Assembly (NCBI GenBank): GCA_025163595.1
Contig: CP104106.1
Span: 1-64,000 of the forward strand
Reading direction: 5' to 3'
Source of the DNA: Phaeobacter sp. G2
GTDB taxonomy: Bacteria; Pseudomonadota; Alphaproteobacteria; Rhodobacterales; Rhodobacteraceae
DNA length: 64,000 nucleotides
The translations under genes and the position numbers were made by a program. Within the stretch, counting starts at the first letter, position 1. Each line of letters opens with the position of its first letter. Positions 1 to 9,086 of this stretch are shown in pieces. The notes under the pieces were generated by a model that saw only the letters and a program-made list of their open reading frames with translations, did no database searches and had not been told where the DNA came from.

Positions 1-2
1 CC

Positions 3-1820
3 CGTGCAGAGTCCGACTGTGACGGGCCGTTTGATAAGACTTGGGCCAACCTCGGCGCTGGATTGTTTGCGGTAATGTCGGACCGCAACCTCCGCGGCAA
101 GTCTTCTATCCTAAATCTGCTATACGCTGTCATCAGGGGCGAGTTCCGGGGAAGGGTTAAGGCGGACGTCTGGAAATGGCTGGAAATCGTCGATGTGACT
201 TATGAGATCGACGGCATTCTCCACCGTACTGAATTGCGGAAAGATGTCGGAGAGGAGGATCCGGCGAAAGCGAAAGCCCGCGTCAGCCGTTCGGGCAGCG
301 ACGGGAGCTGGGTGCCATTATACGACGGTGATGGCGGCGAAGGGCTGAAGTCGCAAACGGAACAGCTAATGATGGCTGAACTAACCTTCTCGCCGATATA
401 TGCACACAATTCCAAAACCGGTGGTCATGCTCATGGCTGGCCACTGATTTCATCGGCACTCTTCTTGTCGAGTTCGACGAACGCCAAGGCACTTTTCGGC
501 GACGTCACGATCGATGGTATCCCGTTACGCCTACTGCAACTATTCATCGGTTTGCCGTGGGTCTCGACGTATAGCGCGGCCCTCACAGCGCAGAAGGAGG
601 TCGAGGAATCCCGCGCCGCTCGTCCAGACCAGTCTGCGCTGTACAAGGGCCTTGCGAAAAGGTTGGAGACGGTCAACGCCAAGCTGGAGACAGCAAGGGA
701 AAGCGTGAAGAAGGTTGACGATCGCTCAAGGAAACGGGTCGAGTTGAACGATTTGGACCAACAGATGGTCACTCTGCGCGAAGTTGCGGATTCCACGCGG
801 GCTGCTTTCGAAGTGGCTGATGTCTCGCTGCAGAAGATTGCGGAGAGCTTCGAGAAAGCCCGTCAAAGGGTACAGCAACTGGAGGACGAGAAGTCAGCCG
901 GCTATTCGTTCCGCAAGCTTAGCCCATCCTGCTGCCCAGCCTGCGAAGCCAAATACAAAGAGGTCGTGGCGGCGCCTGGGTCAACTGGCGATGGAAGCAC
1001 CTGTCTGCTTTGCAAGAACGATATTCCCCAGGGCACAGAGGATTTTGAAGAAGATCACATTCAGCTTGCGAAAGATGAAGTCGACGCCCTCGACGCGTCA
1101 TTGAAATTAGCTAGGGAGAAGCAAAAAGCCGCGGAAAAATCTGCAAACAACGCTGCAATCGAACTTCGAAAAGCAAAGGATCGGGTTTCCGCGTTGCAGG
1201 TCGACCTTGCTGCCAAGGTCCCTGATACAGAGCTGGAGATCGTCCAGCTGGAAGCCCAGGCAGCTCAACTTCGCGACCTCATGGGTGATGGAGCGACATC
1301 TACAAGCTCGGACGCCAATACCGATGCTGCGGATAAGGTTCTCAGGGCAGCCACTGACGTCACCAAAGAACTTATGGTTGATATGCAATCTGAGATTCTG
1401 AAGCAGATATCGCAATCGGTGATGCTCCTTTCCCGGAAGTTTGGCATGCCCAACGCCACTGAGATGCAACTGGACAACGGAGGTCGGCTCAAAGTCAAAC
1501 AAGGTGGAGCTATCGAATGGTTTAGCAACTTGACCATGGGTGAACGGCTGCGCATCAAGATTGCCGTGGCGCTCGCTGCGGTCGAAGTCGCAAGGGAACG
1601 GGGTCACGGCCGCCACCCCGGTTTGATGGTGATCGACTCGCCGGCGTCCGAAGAGGTCGTGGACAAGGATTTCGAGGCGATGCTCGATAGCGTTGCAACC
1701 GCGGCCTCGGAGATAGGCGGTGTGCAGATAATCATCGGCACGACAGCGCGTCCTTCCGTTGAAGCCGTTGTGCCAATCGAGCATCGTCTCCATGCCAAAG
1801 GCGACGACTACGTTTTCTAA
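3..1820 (+). CDS. SMC/Rad50-like ABC ATPase, 5' end outside window
   Basis: The frame is open from the window edge, so the N-terminus is missing; 605 residues are visible. A Walker A-like segment (RGKSS, visible residue ~31-35) is followed by a long helical, Lys/Glu/Ala-rich stretch. At the apex (~305-340) two Cys pairs, CPAC and CLLC, suggest a zinc finger instead of the single CxxC of a Rad50 hook. An ABC signature-like LTMGERLR (~510) and a Walker B-like LMVIDSPA (~541) follow. Such proteins use ATP to clamp or sense DNA. The next gene starts 10 bp downstream and encodes a nuclease-domain protein, so the two are probably one operon and one complex. Known ABC-ATPase/nuclease pairs act in antiphage or antiplasmid defence; that role is inference here. 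A repair or recombination function is the alternative. Confidence 0.75.
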   Translation, partial: RAESDCDGPFDKTWANLGAGLFAVMSDRNLRGKSSILNLLYAVIRGEFRGRVKADVWKWLEIVDVTYEIDGILHRTELRKDVGEEDPAKAKARVSRSGSDGSWVPLYDGDGGEGLKSQTEQLMMAELTFSPIYAHNSKTGGHAHGWPLISSALFLSSSTNAKALFGDVTIDGIPLRLLQLFIGLPWVSTYSAALTAQKEVEESRAARPDQSALYKGLAKRLETVNAKLETARESVKKVDDRSRKRVELNDLDQQMVTLREVADSTRAAFEVADVSLQKIAESFEKARQRVQQLEDEKSAGYSFRKLSPSCCPACEAKYKEVVAAPGSTGDGSTCLLCKNDIPQGTEDFEEDHIQLAKDEVDALDASLKLAREKQKAAEKSANNAAIELRKAKDRVSALQVDLAAKVPDTELEIVQLEAQAAQLRDLMGDGATSTSSDANTDAADKVLRAATDVTKELMVDMQSEILKQISQSVMLLSRKFGMPNATEMQLDNGGRLKVKQGGAIEWFSNLTMGERLRIKIAVALAAVEVARERGHGRHPGLMVIDSPASEEVVDKDFEAMLDSVATAASEIGGVQIIIGTTARPSVEAVVPIEHRLHAKGDDYVF

Positions 1821-1830
1821 GCGGTGAGTC

Positions 1831-3720
1831 ATGGAATATCTTATCGAGTTGTTACGCGCCGATGCTGACGGATCCAGTGATCCGGGCTCCGTTTCAGCGG
1901 AGCGATTGCTTTCTGCAGTACAAAAACTCGCGCCCGGTTCAGACCGAGCCGATGGCTTTTGCTGGCTGACCCGATGGATATCCGAGACCTCTGTCCAATC
2001 CGTATTGTTGGAAATGCTGGCGTGGACTGACGACGCTCCAGCACTGGCCGAGATGGTCGATTGTCTGGAGCGGATCGAGATACCAGCCGGGTTCGCCAAG
2101 CCAGCGTGGACAAGTCTTTGTTCCCATTTCGAAGATGAAAGCAATCATTCATGGGGGCGTTCCCATGCACTGAGAGGTGCGATGCTGCTCTCGCAAGAGA
2201 ACGCGGTTCTCGTGCGTAGGCTACAGGCCAGCATCCTCGACGTTTCGACAGAGGACGATCCACAATTCCTGCGTCACGTCGCCAAGGTGGTTGGCGCTAT
2301 TCTACGTCGATATCCGGATACAGACTTTATGTTGCTTCTCGAACAATTGGCGACGCTGGATACTGTCGCAGACGAAGCGTGCATGGAAATTGGGTTAGCT
2401 AAGCTTCGCGAAGGACTGGCCGCACCCACCGAGGAAGCCCTTTGGTCGGCGCTTGCGTCCGCAAAAAAATGGTTCGAGCGATCCCTCGAGAACAGCGAGC
2501 GTCGTCCGGATGCAAAACTCTATTTGCTTTGCACGACCTTCCTGCTGTCAGTACGGGAAGACGGGCTCCGAGCAGATTTGAAAGATCGTTTACCTGAATT
2601 GGAAATTGCTGCCATCGAGTATACTGCGTTTTCACAGGCGCGCCACGCGTCTCACTCATGGCTGGCTGTTTCCTCGAGGGAACGCTTTCATTGGTTGTCA
2701 ATGGCAACAAAATTAGCTGCTCTGGCCCACTCCCTAGGCAAAGAAATTTGGTTGAACGTTGCAATTGTGATTGAGGATGAGCTTCTGTCAATTTTCTACC
2801 CTGGAAGCGAAGTTTTTGGTCTGCCATCTACGCCCGGCCTCGATGCGTCAATGCAGGATGCTACCATCCGTGGAATGCGCGAACGCAGGTACTACCTTCA
2901 AGCGCTGGAGGAGTGGCTACAGGTCAACATTGACCATGGAAAAGCCGGGGCTGTAGCGGAGCTGCGCGAAACGCTCAAGCGGTCGATGGAGGACTCGCTT
3001 AATCGCCGCCCTTTCGACGCCACGACCACTAGCCGGCTGGTTGAGGTACTAGAAGATGCCGGCTTCAGCGAAGCCGCGGCCAAAATGGGTGTTTCGGAAC
3101 TCCGCATGCATGGGGACGCCAATGTTATGGTTGCTCAGCTTTGGCAACAGGTAATCGAACAGTTTGCAACTCAGCCAGACTATTCACGTTTCCCCGACGC
3201 GCGGATGCTCGTGGAGTCTCTTGTCGGCCTATTACTGAAGTTTTTGGCTGCCCGGTCAAACGTCGGTGTTAGCACCGATCCTGTCGCCTCCTATTTGTTC
3301 CGGCGAAGTGGAAAGCTACCGGTAGAACATGATCTGCAGCTGGATTTTCTGAAATTCTTGCAGACCGGGGGAGCGCCAACCTTCCAAGCAGAGGCGCGTG
3401 ATCGTGGTGGTGGGAGAGCCGACATCGACGTCCAGTTTCGCGGTGTAAGTTCGATTATCGAGGTTAAGAAGGATGACAACGTACCGGACAACGCTACCTT
3501 GGCCAAGCGCTACGCCGGACAAGCGACAGGATATCTCACTACAGGCGTCCGCTTTGGATTTCTGTTGGTCCTCGATCTGACAGATAGGAACGGACACCAG
3601 CAACACATTTCGGAGCGGATAACCATAGAGCGTAAAACGCCCGTTGGATCTGATACCGAATACCTTATCGTCGTAGCCCGAGTTCAAGCCCTCCGGAAGA
3701 CGCCGCACGACCTCAAGTAA
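1831..3720 (+). CDS. Large helical protein with C-terminal PD-(D/E)XK nuclease domain
   Basis: A 629-residue protein. About the first 480 residues are helical with no motif I recognise. The C-terminal ~130 residues read as a restriction-endonuclease-like fold: GRADIDVQF supplies the first acidic residue (~529), SIIEVKK supplies the E-x-K pair (~543), and GQATGY (~563) matches the Q motif of Mrr/Cap4-like enzymes. It starts 10 bp after the SMC-like ATPase gene, so co-translation is likely. The natural reading is that the ATPase senses a DNA structure and this protein cuts. I do not recognise the N-terminal region and cannot assign the pair to a named system (Lamassu and ABC-3C types are nearest in concept). 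There is no signal peptide or membrane segment, so it is cytoplasmic. Confidence 0.7.
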   Translation: MEYLIELLRADADGSSDPGSVSAERLLSAVQKLAPGSDRADGFCWLTRWISETSVQSVLLEMLAWTDDAPALAEMVDCLERIEIPAGFAKPAWTSLCSHFEDESNHSWGRSHALRGAMLLSQENAVLVRRLQASILDVSTEDDPQFLRHVAKVVGAILRRYPDTDFMLLLEQLATLDTVADEACMEIGLAKLREGLAAPTEEALWSALASAKKWFERSLENSERRPDAKLYLLCTTFLLSVREDGLRADLKDRLPELEIAAIEYTAFSQARHASHSWLAVSSRERFHWLSMATKLAALAHSLGKEIWLNVAIVIEDELLSIFYPGSEVFGLPSTPGLDASMQDATIRGMRERRYYLQALEEWLQVNIDHGKAGAVAELRETLKRSMEDSLNRRPFDATTTSRLVEVLEDAGFSEAAAKMGVSELRMHGDANVMVAQLWQQVIEQFATQPDYSRFPDARMLVESLVGLLLKFLAARSNVGVSTDPVASYLFRRSGKLPVEHDLQLDFLKFLQTGGAPTFQAEARDRGGGRADIDVQFRGVSSIIEVKKDDNVPDNATLAKRYAGQATGYLTTGVRFGFLLVLDLTDRNGHQQHISERITIERKTPVGSDTEYLIVVARVQALRKTPHDLK

Positions 3721-3847
3721 TACGGCATCATGAAAGTTGCTCCAGGTTACTCCATCAAACCGATTTTTGGGTCTGTGGCGTCGCAGATTTCGATCTTCCT
3801 TTCAACCGCCTACCAATATCTGAATTGAAAATGAGGACAATGGCGCA

Positions 3848-4024
3848 ATGTCTGAGCAAACCTTTAGTCCGTGGTTGGCACCGGCGTTGGTTGATCCAGT
3901 CAAAAAGACGCTGAAGTCACTTCCGGGATGCGGTAATCTGCGGATCTACCGTTCCACCCTTATCGACAACAAACAGTGGCAGAAGCTCGCCGGACGCGTG
4001 GCACCGCCGCCGACTGTGCCCTAG
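3848..4024 (+). CDS. Short hypothetical protein or gene remnant (58 aa)
   Basis: ATG at 3848 gives 58 residues beginning MSEQTFSPWLAPALVD and ending in a Pro-rich tail APPPTVP. A purine-rich stretch (gaggac) lies upstream. It has no recognisable domain and is far shorter than typical proteins with this kind of Trp/Pro-rich start, so it may be the remnant of a larger gene cut where the conjugation block joins. It follows the nuclease gene by 127 bp on the same strand, so it could also be a small third component of that unit. Low certainty. Confidence 0.3.
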   Translation: MSEQTFSPWLAPALVDPVKKTLKSLPGCGNLRIYRSTLIDNKQWQKLAGRVAPPPTVP

Positions 4025-4163
4025 TAGCGTAAGTTCTTTCCCTTAAATGCCTTATTATCACGCGTCCGATTGTCGAGAAAGTAATTCTACGTTGCTTTTT
4101 CGGCCGACACCAAAAGACAGCTTGCCTCGGCCCAATAGCGGCTATTGACGAATACAAAGCGAA

Positions 4164-4185
4164 CAGCAGCGCTCGCGCGCTGCTG
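4164..4185. terminator. Strong hairpin between convergent units
   Basis: A perfect 9-bp stem, CAGCAGCGC/GCGCTGCTG, with a 4-base loop lies in the 215-bp gap between the small + strand ORF and the 3' end of virB11 (minus). It has no long T-run on either side but is well placed to end the virB transcript and block read-through from the other side. Nothing else was seen in 4025-4239. Confidence 0.45.
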
Positions 4186-4239
4186 CCATTCGTAGCCTAA
4201 GCACGTTATTTTGCTCGACGCCTGCTGTGTCGGAACGTC

Positions 4240-5223
4240 TCACGACCCCGGCAGATAGAACTCCGTAATCCCCCGCTTCCCCTCGGCTCGCCCGAGCTGA
4301 ACGATCACATCGATGGACTTGCGGATGTATTGCCGGACCTCGGCGAATGTCAGCGGCGTCCCTGCCTGCAGCACCATGATCGCCAGTCGATCGATGGCGA
4401 GTTCGGCGGTTTCGGCGTGGATGGTGGAGACCGATCCGCCATGGCCTGTGTTAATGGCCTCGAGATAGGTCAGGGCCTCGGCCCCGCGCAGCTCGCCGAC
4501 GATGATCCGGTCGGGTCGCATACGGAGGGAGGCCTGAAGGAGGGCATTGGCGCTGCGTTGCAAGCCGGAACCACGGTCGGCCAGGAGGGCGACGGTGTTC
4601 GGCTGGCCGGGGAAGAGCTCGAAGGCATCCTCGATGGTGATCAGCCGCTCGTGTTCACTGACATGGGTCAGGAGATGGCGGGCGAAAGTGGTCTTGCCGG
4701 TCGAGGTGCCGCCACTGATCAGGACGTTGAGCCGCGCCTCGACCAGGGTTTGCAGCGCGGCCTCGAGGTTCACTTCGGCGAGTGTGGCGATGTTCTTCAT
4801 CTTCTCGGCGCGGAGCGCATCGAGCGAGACGGCCTTGCCGAAGAGATAGGTGGGTGCGTAATCCCTGACGCTGCCGGAGGCGAAGAGACGGATCGTGATC
4901 GAGGCACCGCGATCGATGGCGGGCGGTACGGCAACCTGAACTCGGAGCGGGCGGCCTGCATATTCCACCTTGCCAGAGACAAGGGGGTTCTTTTCAGAGA
5001 CGCGGGCCTTGGCGTCGCCGACGATGGTGTGGGCCATGTTGAGGGCGGTGGTGCGATCCACGGTTTGGCCTTCGTGGCGCATGGTAGCGTCGCCCGCGAC
5101 CTCGATCCACACCTTGCCGTCCGGATTGATCGCGATCTCGACCACGTCATCGCGTCTCAGCAGGTCGCGGAACGGGTCGAGATAACGCTCGAGATAAGAG
5201 GTTGGTGATGCTGCCTCAGTCAA
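4240..5223 (-). CDS. virB11: VirB11 T4SS ATPase
   Basis: A 327-aa hexameric traffic ATPase at the inner-membrane base of a conjugative type IV secretion system. Walker A GGTSTGKTT (171-179), the Asp box around TIEDAFEL (~197-204), the Walker B-like RIIVGELRG (239-247) and the His box TGHGGSVSTIHA (259-270) are in canonical order, and the length is normal for VirB11. It is the last gene of the virB operon; its start overlaps the virB10 stop by 4 bp (ATGA type), which supports the chosen start. No truncation was seen. Confidence 0.95.
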   Translation of the reverse strand: MTEAASPTSYLERYLDPFRDLLRRDDVVEIAINPDGKVWIEVAGDATMRHEGQTVDRTTALNMAHTIVGDAKARVSEKNPLVSGKVEYAGRPLRVQVAVPPAIDRGASITIRLFASGSVRDYAPTYLFGKAVSLDALRAEKMKNIATLAEVNLEAALQTLVEARLNVLISGGTSTGKTTFARHLLTHVSEHERLITIEDAFELFPGQPNTVALLADRGSGLQRSANALLQASLRMRPDRIIVGELRGAEALTYLEAINTGHGGSVSTIHAETAELAIDRLAIMVLQAGTPLTFAEVRQYIRKSIDVIVQLGRAEGKRGITEFYLPGS

Positions 5224-6644
5224 TAAATCACCACATCCCGGTCGACGAGCACGGTGACCGAGGCCCCCTGATCGACATAGATCGTGGGTGCGATCGAGAC
5301 CTGGTCGGCAATGACCGATCCGACGGCATCCTGAAGATCGCTGCCGACATCGCCCAGAACGATGCTGGTCGTTTCGTTGTTGGCACTCTCCGCCGCCACG
5401 GCAGGCGCCGCCCCGATCACGGAAATCAGCGCCGCCCCGCCGAAACGTTCGGCGAACTTGGTGTCGACGAGACCGGTCAGGCCTGAGCGACCGAGCTGGT
5501 CCCCGCCCACGGCGGCGATTTCCATCGAGGTGCCGTCCGGGGTCAGGACGCGGGTCCAGAGGATCAGGATGCGCTTCTGATGCATCTCGATCCCGGAGCG
5601 GTATTGGCCAAAAAGGCGGGAGCCGCGGGGGATCAGGATCCGATCCCCGGAAAACGCCGGAACCGGCTCGGAGACGACCGCGACCACGGAGCCCGGCAGA
5701 TCGCTGTTGATGGCGGTCTGGAGCGCGGCCTGGATGACCGAGCCTTGGGTCAGCGTGCGCTCAGGATGGGTGAGGCGGGCGGCCTCCTGCACCTCGAGCG
5801 GTCGCGCGCTTTGCAGGAACTGCTCATTTCCTGACAGGACCGGACCCCCGGTGCCAGGGGCCGCCGGATCAGCGACTGCCGCGCCACTTTGGCCACCCCG
5901 CGGACCATCGGCATAGACAACGGCGGGGGATTTGATCTGCGCGGTCAGAAGCTCCTCGGCGACCCGCTCGGCCTCGCGCTGGCGCTGTTCCTCTTCCTGC
6001 CGGCGGCGTTCTTCGAGCAGGCGCTGATCGGCGATCAGCCCTTCGCGGTCGAGCTCGGCCTCGAGCCCCTCGCGCTGCGCACGTTCGGCGTCGAGCATGG
6101 CCTGCAGCCCCTCGATACGGGTTTCGGTCTGGCGCTGCAGGTTGGCCAGCTCGGTTTCCTTTGCGGCGAGTGTGGCTTCAAGCGCGGCCTTTTGTTCGTC
6201 GAAGGCTTCGCGCAGGTCGGCGACGGCGGATTGGATTTCCGAGTTGCGGGCGGCCTGGCTGACGGCGAGGGCCTCGCGAAGCTTGGCGATCTCGGCCAGC
6301 ACCTCGGCGCTTGGTTCCGGGGAAGGGGCTGCGGGCACGTCCAGCGCCTCCTCGACAGCGATCAGCGCGTCATTCACCCGCTGCTCTGTCTCGTCAGGAG
6401 GAAACTCCAGCCGCCCGCCGGTGCCGGGCCGGCGGTCCTGGAAGGTCTCGACATCGGAGGTCTCAAGAGCGCTGTCCCCCTCTTGCAGACTGGTCGCCAG
6501 GAAATACGCGACCCCGGCCCCGCCGAGGGCAAGGGCAGCGGCGAGCGCGCCGACCCCGAGGCTGTTGCCGCGGCGTTTGGATTTGCCGCGCTGGCTGAAC
6601 TGATCGAGGCGGTCCTGCAGGTCGGGAGGGGTTTGATCGGCCAT
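5220..6644 (-). CDS. virB10: VirB10 T4SS core-complex protein
   Basis: A 474-aa TrbI/VirB10-family protein that spans the envelope and gates the outer-membrane pore. A short cytoplasmic N-terminus is followed by one membrane segment (about 25-50, rich in Gly/Ala/Leu). Residues ~105-240 form a Glu/Gln/Arg-rich coiled-coil instead of the more usual Pro-rich linker. The C-terminal ~200 residues are the beta-barrel domain, with RILIPRGSRLFGQYRSG and the terminal LVDRDVV typical of the family. It lies between virB9 (2-bp gap) and virB11 (4-bp overlap). Confidence 0.93.
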   Translation of the reverse strand: MADQTPPDLQDRLDQFSQRGKSKRRGNSLGVGALAAALALGGAGVAYFLATSLQEGDSALETSDVETFQDRRPGTGGRLEFPPDETEQRVNDALIAVEEALDVPAAPSPEPSAEVLAEIAKLREALAVSQAARNSEIQSAVADLREAFDEQKAALEATLAAKETELANLQRQTETRIEGLQAMLDAERAQREGLEAELDREGLIADQRLLEERRRQEEEQRQREAERVAEELLTAQIKSPAVVYADGPRGGQSGAAVADPAAPGTGGPVLSGNEQFLQSARPLEVQEAARLTHPERTLTQGSVIQAALQTAINSDLPGSVVAVVSEPVPAFSGDRILIPRGSRLFGQYRSGIEMHQKRILILWTRVLTPDGTSMEIAAVGGDQLGRSGLTGLVDTKFAERFGGAALISVIGAAPAVAAESANNETTSIVLGDVGSDLQDAVGSVIADQVSIAPTIYVDQGASVTVLVDRDVVIY

Positions 6645-6646
6645 GG

Positions 6647-7369
6647 TCAGTTGCTCACGTAAATCGCGCTCTCGTCGCGCCAGGCACAGATCGCCTCGTC
6701 GCCGATGCGCAGCGTCCAGTAGGTGTTCACCCCGAGCACCCGGACCGTGTTGCCCTGCTGGGTCCAGTTCACGGTGCGCTCACGGCCCTGGTCATCGGCC
6801 TTGAAGAGGGCGGGCTGACGGGCGTTTTCCGGGAAGACGAAGTAGGTATAAAGACCGTCGTCGTAGATATGGCTGGGTCGAAAATCCCCTTCACCCGAGA
6901 CCCGGTAGTTGTAGTTGCGCGGGGCCTCATAGCCCTTGGGCTGGGTGGCACCCGCCGCGCGGCGTTCTTCGTCGGGGTAGCGGAAGCGGACCTCGAAGAA
7001 CATGCCGGTGCGGTTCGGGATCGAGCCCTCGCGCAGATGGAAGGAATAGGTGCGCCGGTTGGTGATCACCGTCATGTTGGTCGAGGCATTGGCCACGTGC
7101 GGTTTGATTGTGAGCACATTGCCAAGCTCGGGGATCGGATCGACCTGGAAGCTTTCGGTGTCGCCGACAATCACCGCCTCGAACCGCTCCCCGGCCCCGA
7201 AATGGATCGTCGTCGAATGCCGCAAGTCGGTTTCGATCCGGTAGACCTGGTTTTCATCATAGACGGCGGTGCGGATGCGGATGTCGAGCGGGCCACCTTG
7301 CGGGGTGGCTTCGGCGGATGCGGCAACAGGAAGGGCAAGCGCCAGAAGGAGCGCGGGCAGGGATTTCAT
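6647..7369 (-). CDS. virB9: VirB9 T4SS outer-membrane core protein
   Basis: A 240-aa VirB9/TrbG/CagX-family protein. The first ~20 residues form a Sec signal peptide (Leu/Ala core, ending ASAEA). The N-terminal domain contains the family motif DIRIRTAVYDENQVYRI, and the C-terminal domain has the segments PSHIYDDGLYTYFVFPENA and VNTYWTLRIGDEAICAW. VirB9 builds the outer-membrane ring with VirB7 and the VirB10 C-terminus. The gene sits 5 bp after virB8 and 2 bp before virB10, in standard order. Confidence 0.93.
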   Translation of the reverse strand: MKSLPALLLALALPVAASAEATPQGGPLDIRIRTAVYDENQVYRIETDLRHSTTIHFGAGERFEAVIVGDTESFQVDPIPELGNVLTIKPHVANASTNMTVITNRRTYSFHLREGSIPNRTGMFFEVRFRYPDEERRAAGATQPKGYEAPRNYNYRVSGEGDFRPSHIYDDGLYTYFVFPENARQPALFKADDQGRERTVNWTQQGNTVRVLGVNTYWTLRIGDEAICAWRDESAIYVSN

Positions 7370-7374
7370 CTTGG

Positions 7375-8055
7375 TCAGTTCTCCAGGGTCTCGGCGTCGA
7401 CGCGGTAGGAGGTCACCACGAAGCCCAAGGGGTTGGCCCAGACGTCCTGAAGGCGCTGGCGGGTTTCAGGTTGGAAGTCATAACCAACGGTAGCGACATA
7501 GGATCGGGTGACGGTGCGGGTGTCGCGGGGACGGCGCAGCGTGCGGGTGAAGCGGACCTGGGCCACGCCGCGCTCGATCTGATTGACCGATTTGATCACC
7601 ACCTCGATCTTGGCTTCGCGGCCATAGACGGTGATCGGGTAATCCTCGTTGGTCGAAGACCAGAGATCGCGCAGCGTGCGGGCGGCATCGCCATCCGAAC
7701 GATCGAGCACCGAGTTGATGCGTTGCTCTCCATCGGTCAGGTCATAGGTCTCTCGATCATCGACATAGGCCACGAGATTGGCCTGGATGATGGCATCGCT
7801 CTCGGAAAGGGTCAGCGCCTGTACGGCGGCAACCCGGTCCATCTCGCCGGTTTCCTTGTCGACCACGACCACGAAGGTCTCGGTCGATTTGAGCGGAAAG
7901 AGGCTCGCGCCCGCGACCATGCCGGCGACGCCAACCAGGACGCCTGCAGCTGCGACGAACCAGGCGAAACGCTCGCGCCGCCGAGGCCCGTAGATGAAAT
8001 CCGCCTCAAACGCGTCGCGGTCAGGCGCGGAGGAACTGGCTACAGTCTTCTTCAA
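7375..8055 (-). CDS. virB8: VirB8 T4SS inner-membrane assembly protein
   Basis: A 226-aa bitopic protein. A cytoplasmic head of about 30 residues carries the family pattern DFIYGPRRRERFAW. One membrane helix (~31-55) is followed by a periplasmic NTF2-like domain with the conserved WSSTNEDYPITVYG. VirB8 nucleates assembly and contacts VirB10, VirB9 and VirB5. The position, 17 bp downstream of virB6 and 5 bp upstream of virB9, is the expected one. Confidence 0.93.
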   Translation of the reverse strand: MKKTVASSSAPDRDAFEADFIYGPRRRERFAWFVAAAGVLVGVAGMVAGASLFPLKSTETFVVVVDKETGEMDRVAAVQALTLSESDAIIQANLVAYVDDRETYDLTDGEQRINSVLDRSDGDAARTLRDLWSSTNEDYPITVYGREAKIEVVIKSVNQIERGVAQVRFTRTLRRPRDTRTVTRSYVATVGYDFQPETRQRLQDVWANPLGFVVTSYRVDAETLEN

Positions 8056-8072
8056 AGTCGTCGTCTTTCAAA

Positions 8073-9086
8073 TCAGGGTTTGCGGAAAGCCTTGGCGGCG
8101 GAGAGGAGCGCGCCGGGGCTTTGCCGGATCAACTCGCCGGTTTTCACCACGCCCGCATTGGCCATCTGGTTCAGCTCGTGCGGAGACTTGCCGGTGACGA
8201 GGCGCGAGGCGGCACCCGTGCCGTATTCCCGCGTGTTCACGAAGCCCTGACGCGCGAGGCCGGTCAGGCCCACGGCATTGGAGGCAATGCCAACGACGCC
8301 GGTCAGGTTGGAGGCGATGTAGGGGACCGAGGCCATGATCCCGGCGCTGAGGATCAGGATCACGAGGAAGGGCAGGATGAGGCTGACGGTCTCGACATCG
8401 CCCGGATCGGCGGAGGCGTCCCCTATGGCCTCGGCGATGGCGACGATGATGCCCGCCGCGCCTGCGGCGGCGACCGGCATGAGCGCATAGCCGATGGTGG
8501 CGCGGGTCCAGGCCTCGAAAAGGGATTGGGTCGGCTTGAAGAGCGAGGTCACGATCATGAAGGGGGCGATGACGATCATCAGCGCGAAGACGATGCGGGC
8601 GAAGGCGATGATCCCGGCGGTGACGGCGGCGAAGACCGCCGAGAGGACAAAGAAGATCGCGCCCAGGACCGCGCCAAAGACCCAGCCTGCGCGGTCGCCG
8701 ATCGTGTCGCCATAGGCGGTGATGCGGGCGACCATGTTGTCGAGGCTTTCATAGACCCCGGCCTCGTCGCCCGAGCCGGTGAGCGCGAGGATCGAGGCGC
8801 CGACGGAGTCGGGCACCTGCGTGACGATGTCATAGATGACGCTGAAATTATCCCAACTCTGCGCGAAGATCCCCACAAGTGCGACCTTCATGCCGAAGGC
8901 AAACCCGGTGCCAAAGGGCAGGGGGCGGAGTTGCATGACCGCGTTGATCCCGAGGAGCACGACGAGGAGCGCGGCCCCGGCGGAGATCACGTCGCCGACA
9001 ACGCCTGCCGAAGAGACAAAGCCGTCCTGTGCCACGGTATCCACCGCGGCGTCGACCTGGCTCAGGATGTCGCGAATAACGCCCAT
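8073..9086 (-). CDS. virB6: VirB6 polytopic T4SS channel protein
   Basis: A 337-aa VirB6/TrbL-family membrane protein. Several strongly hydrophobic helices are visible (about 35-60, 130-160, 165-200, 210-240, 250-280), with the family signature WTRATIGYALMPV in the middle. It forms part of the inner-membrane DNA path. The start abuts the stop of the preceding 145-aa gene, which suggests translational coupling. Confidence 0.9.
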   Translation of the reverse strand: MGVIRDILSQVDAAVDTVAQDGFVSSAGVVGDVISAGAALLVVLLGINAVMQLRPLPFGTGFAFGMKVALVGIFAQSWDNFSVIYDIVTQVPDSVGASILALTGSGDEAGVYESLDNMVARITAYGDTIGDRAGWVFGAVLGAIFFVLSAVFAAVTAGIIAFARIVFALMIVIAPFMIVTSLFKPTQSLFEAWTRATIGYALMPVAAAGAAGIIVAIAEAIGDASADPGDVETVSLILPFLVILILSAGIMASVPYIASNLTGVVGIASNAVGLTGLARQGFVNTREYGTGAASRLVTGKSPHELNQMANAGVVKTGELIRQSPGALLSAAKAFRKP

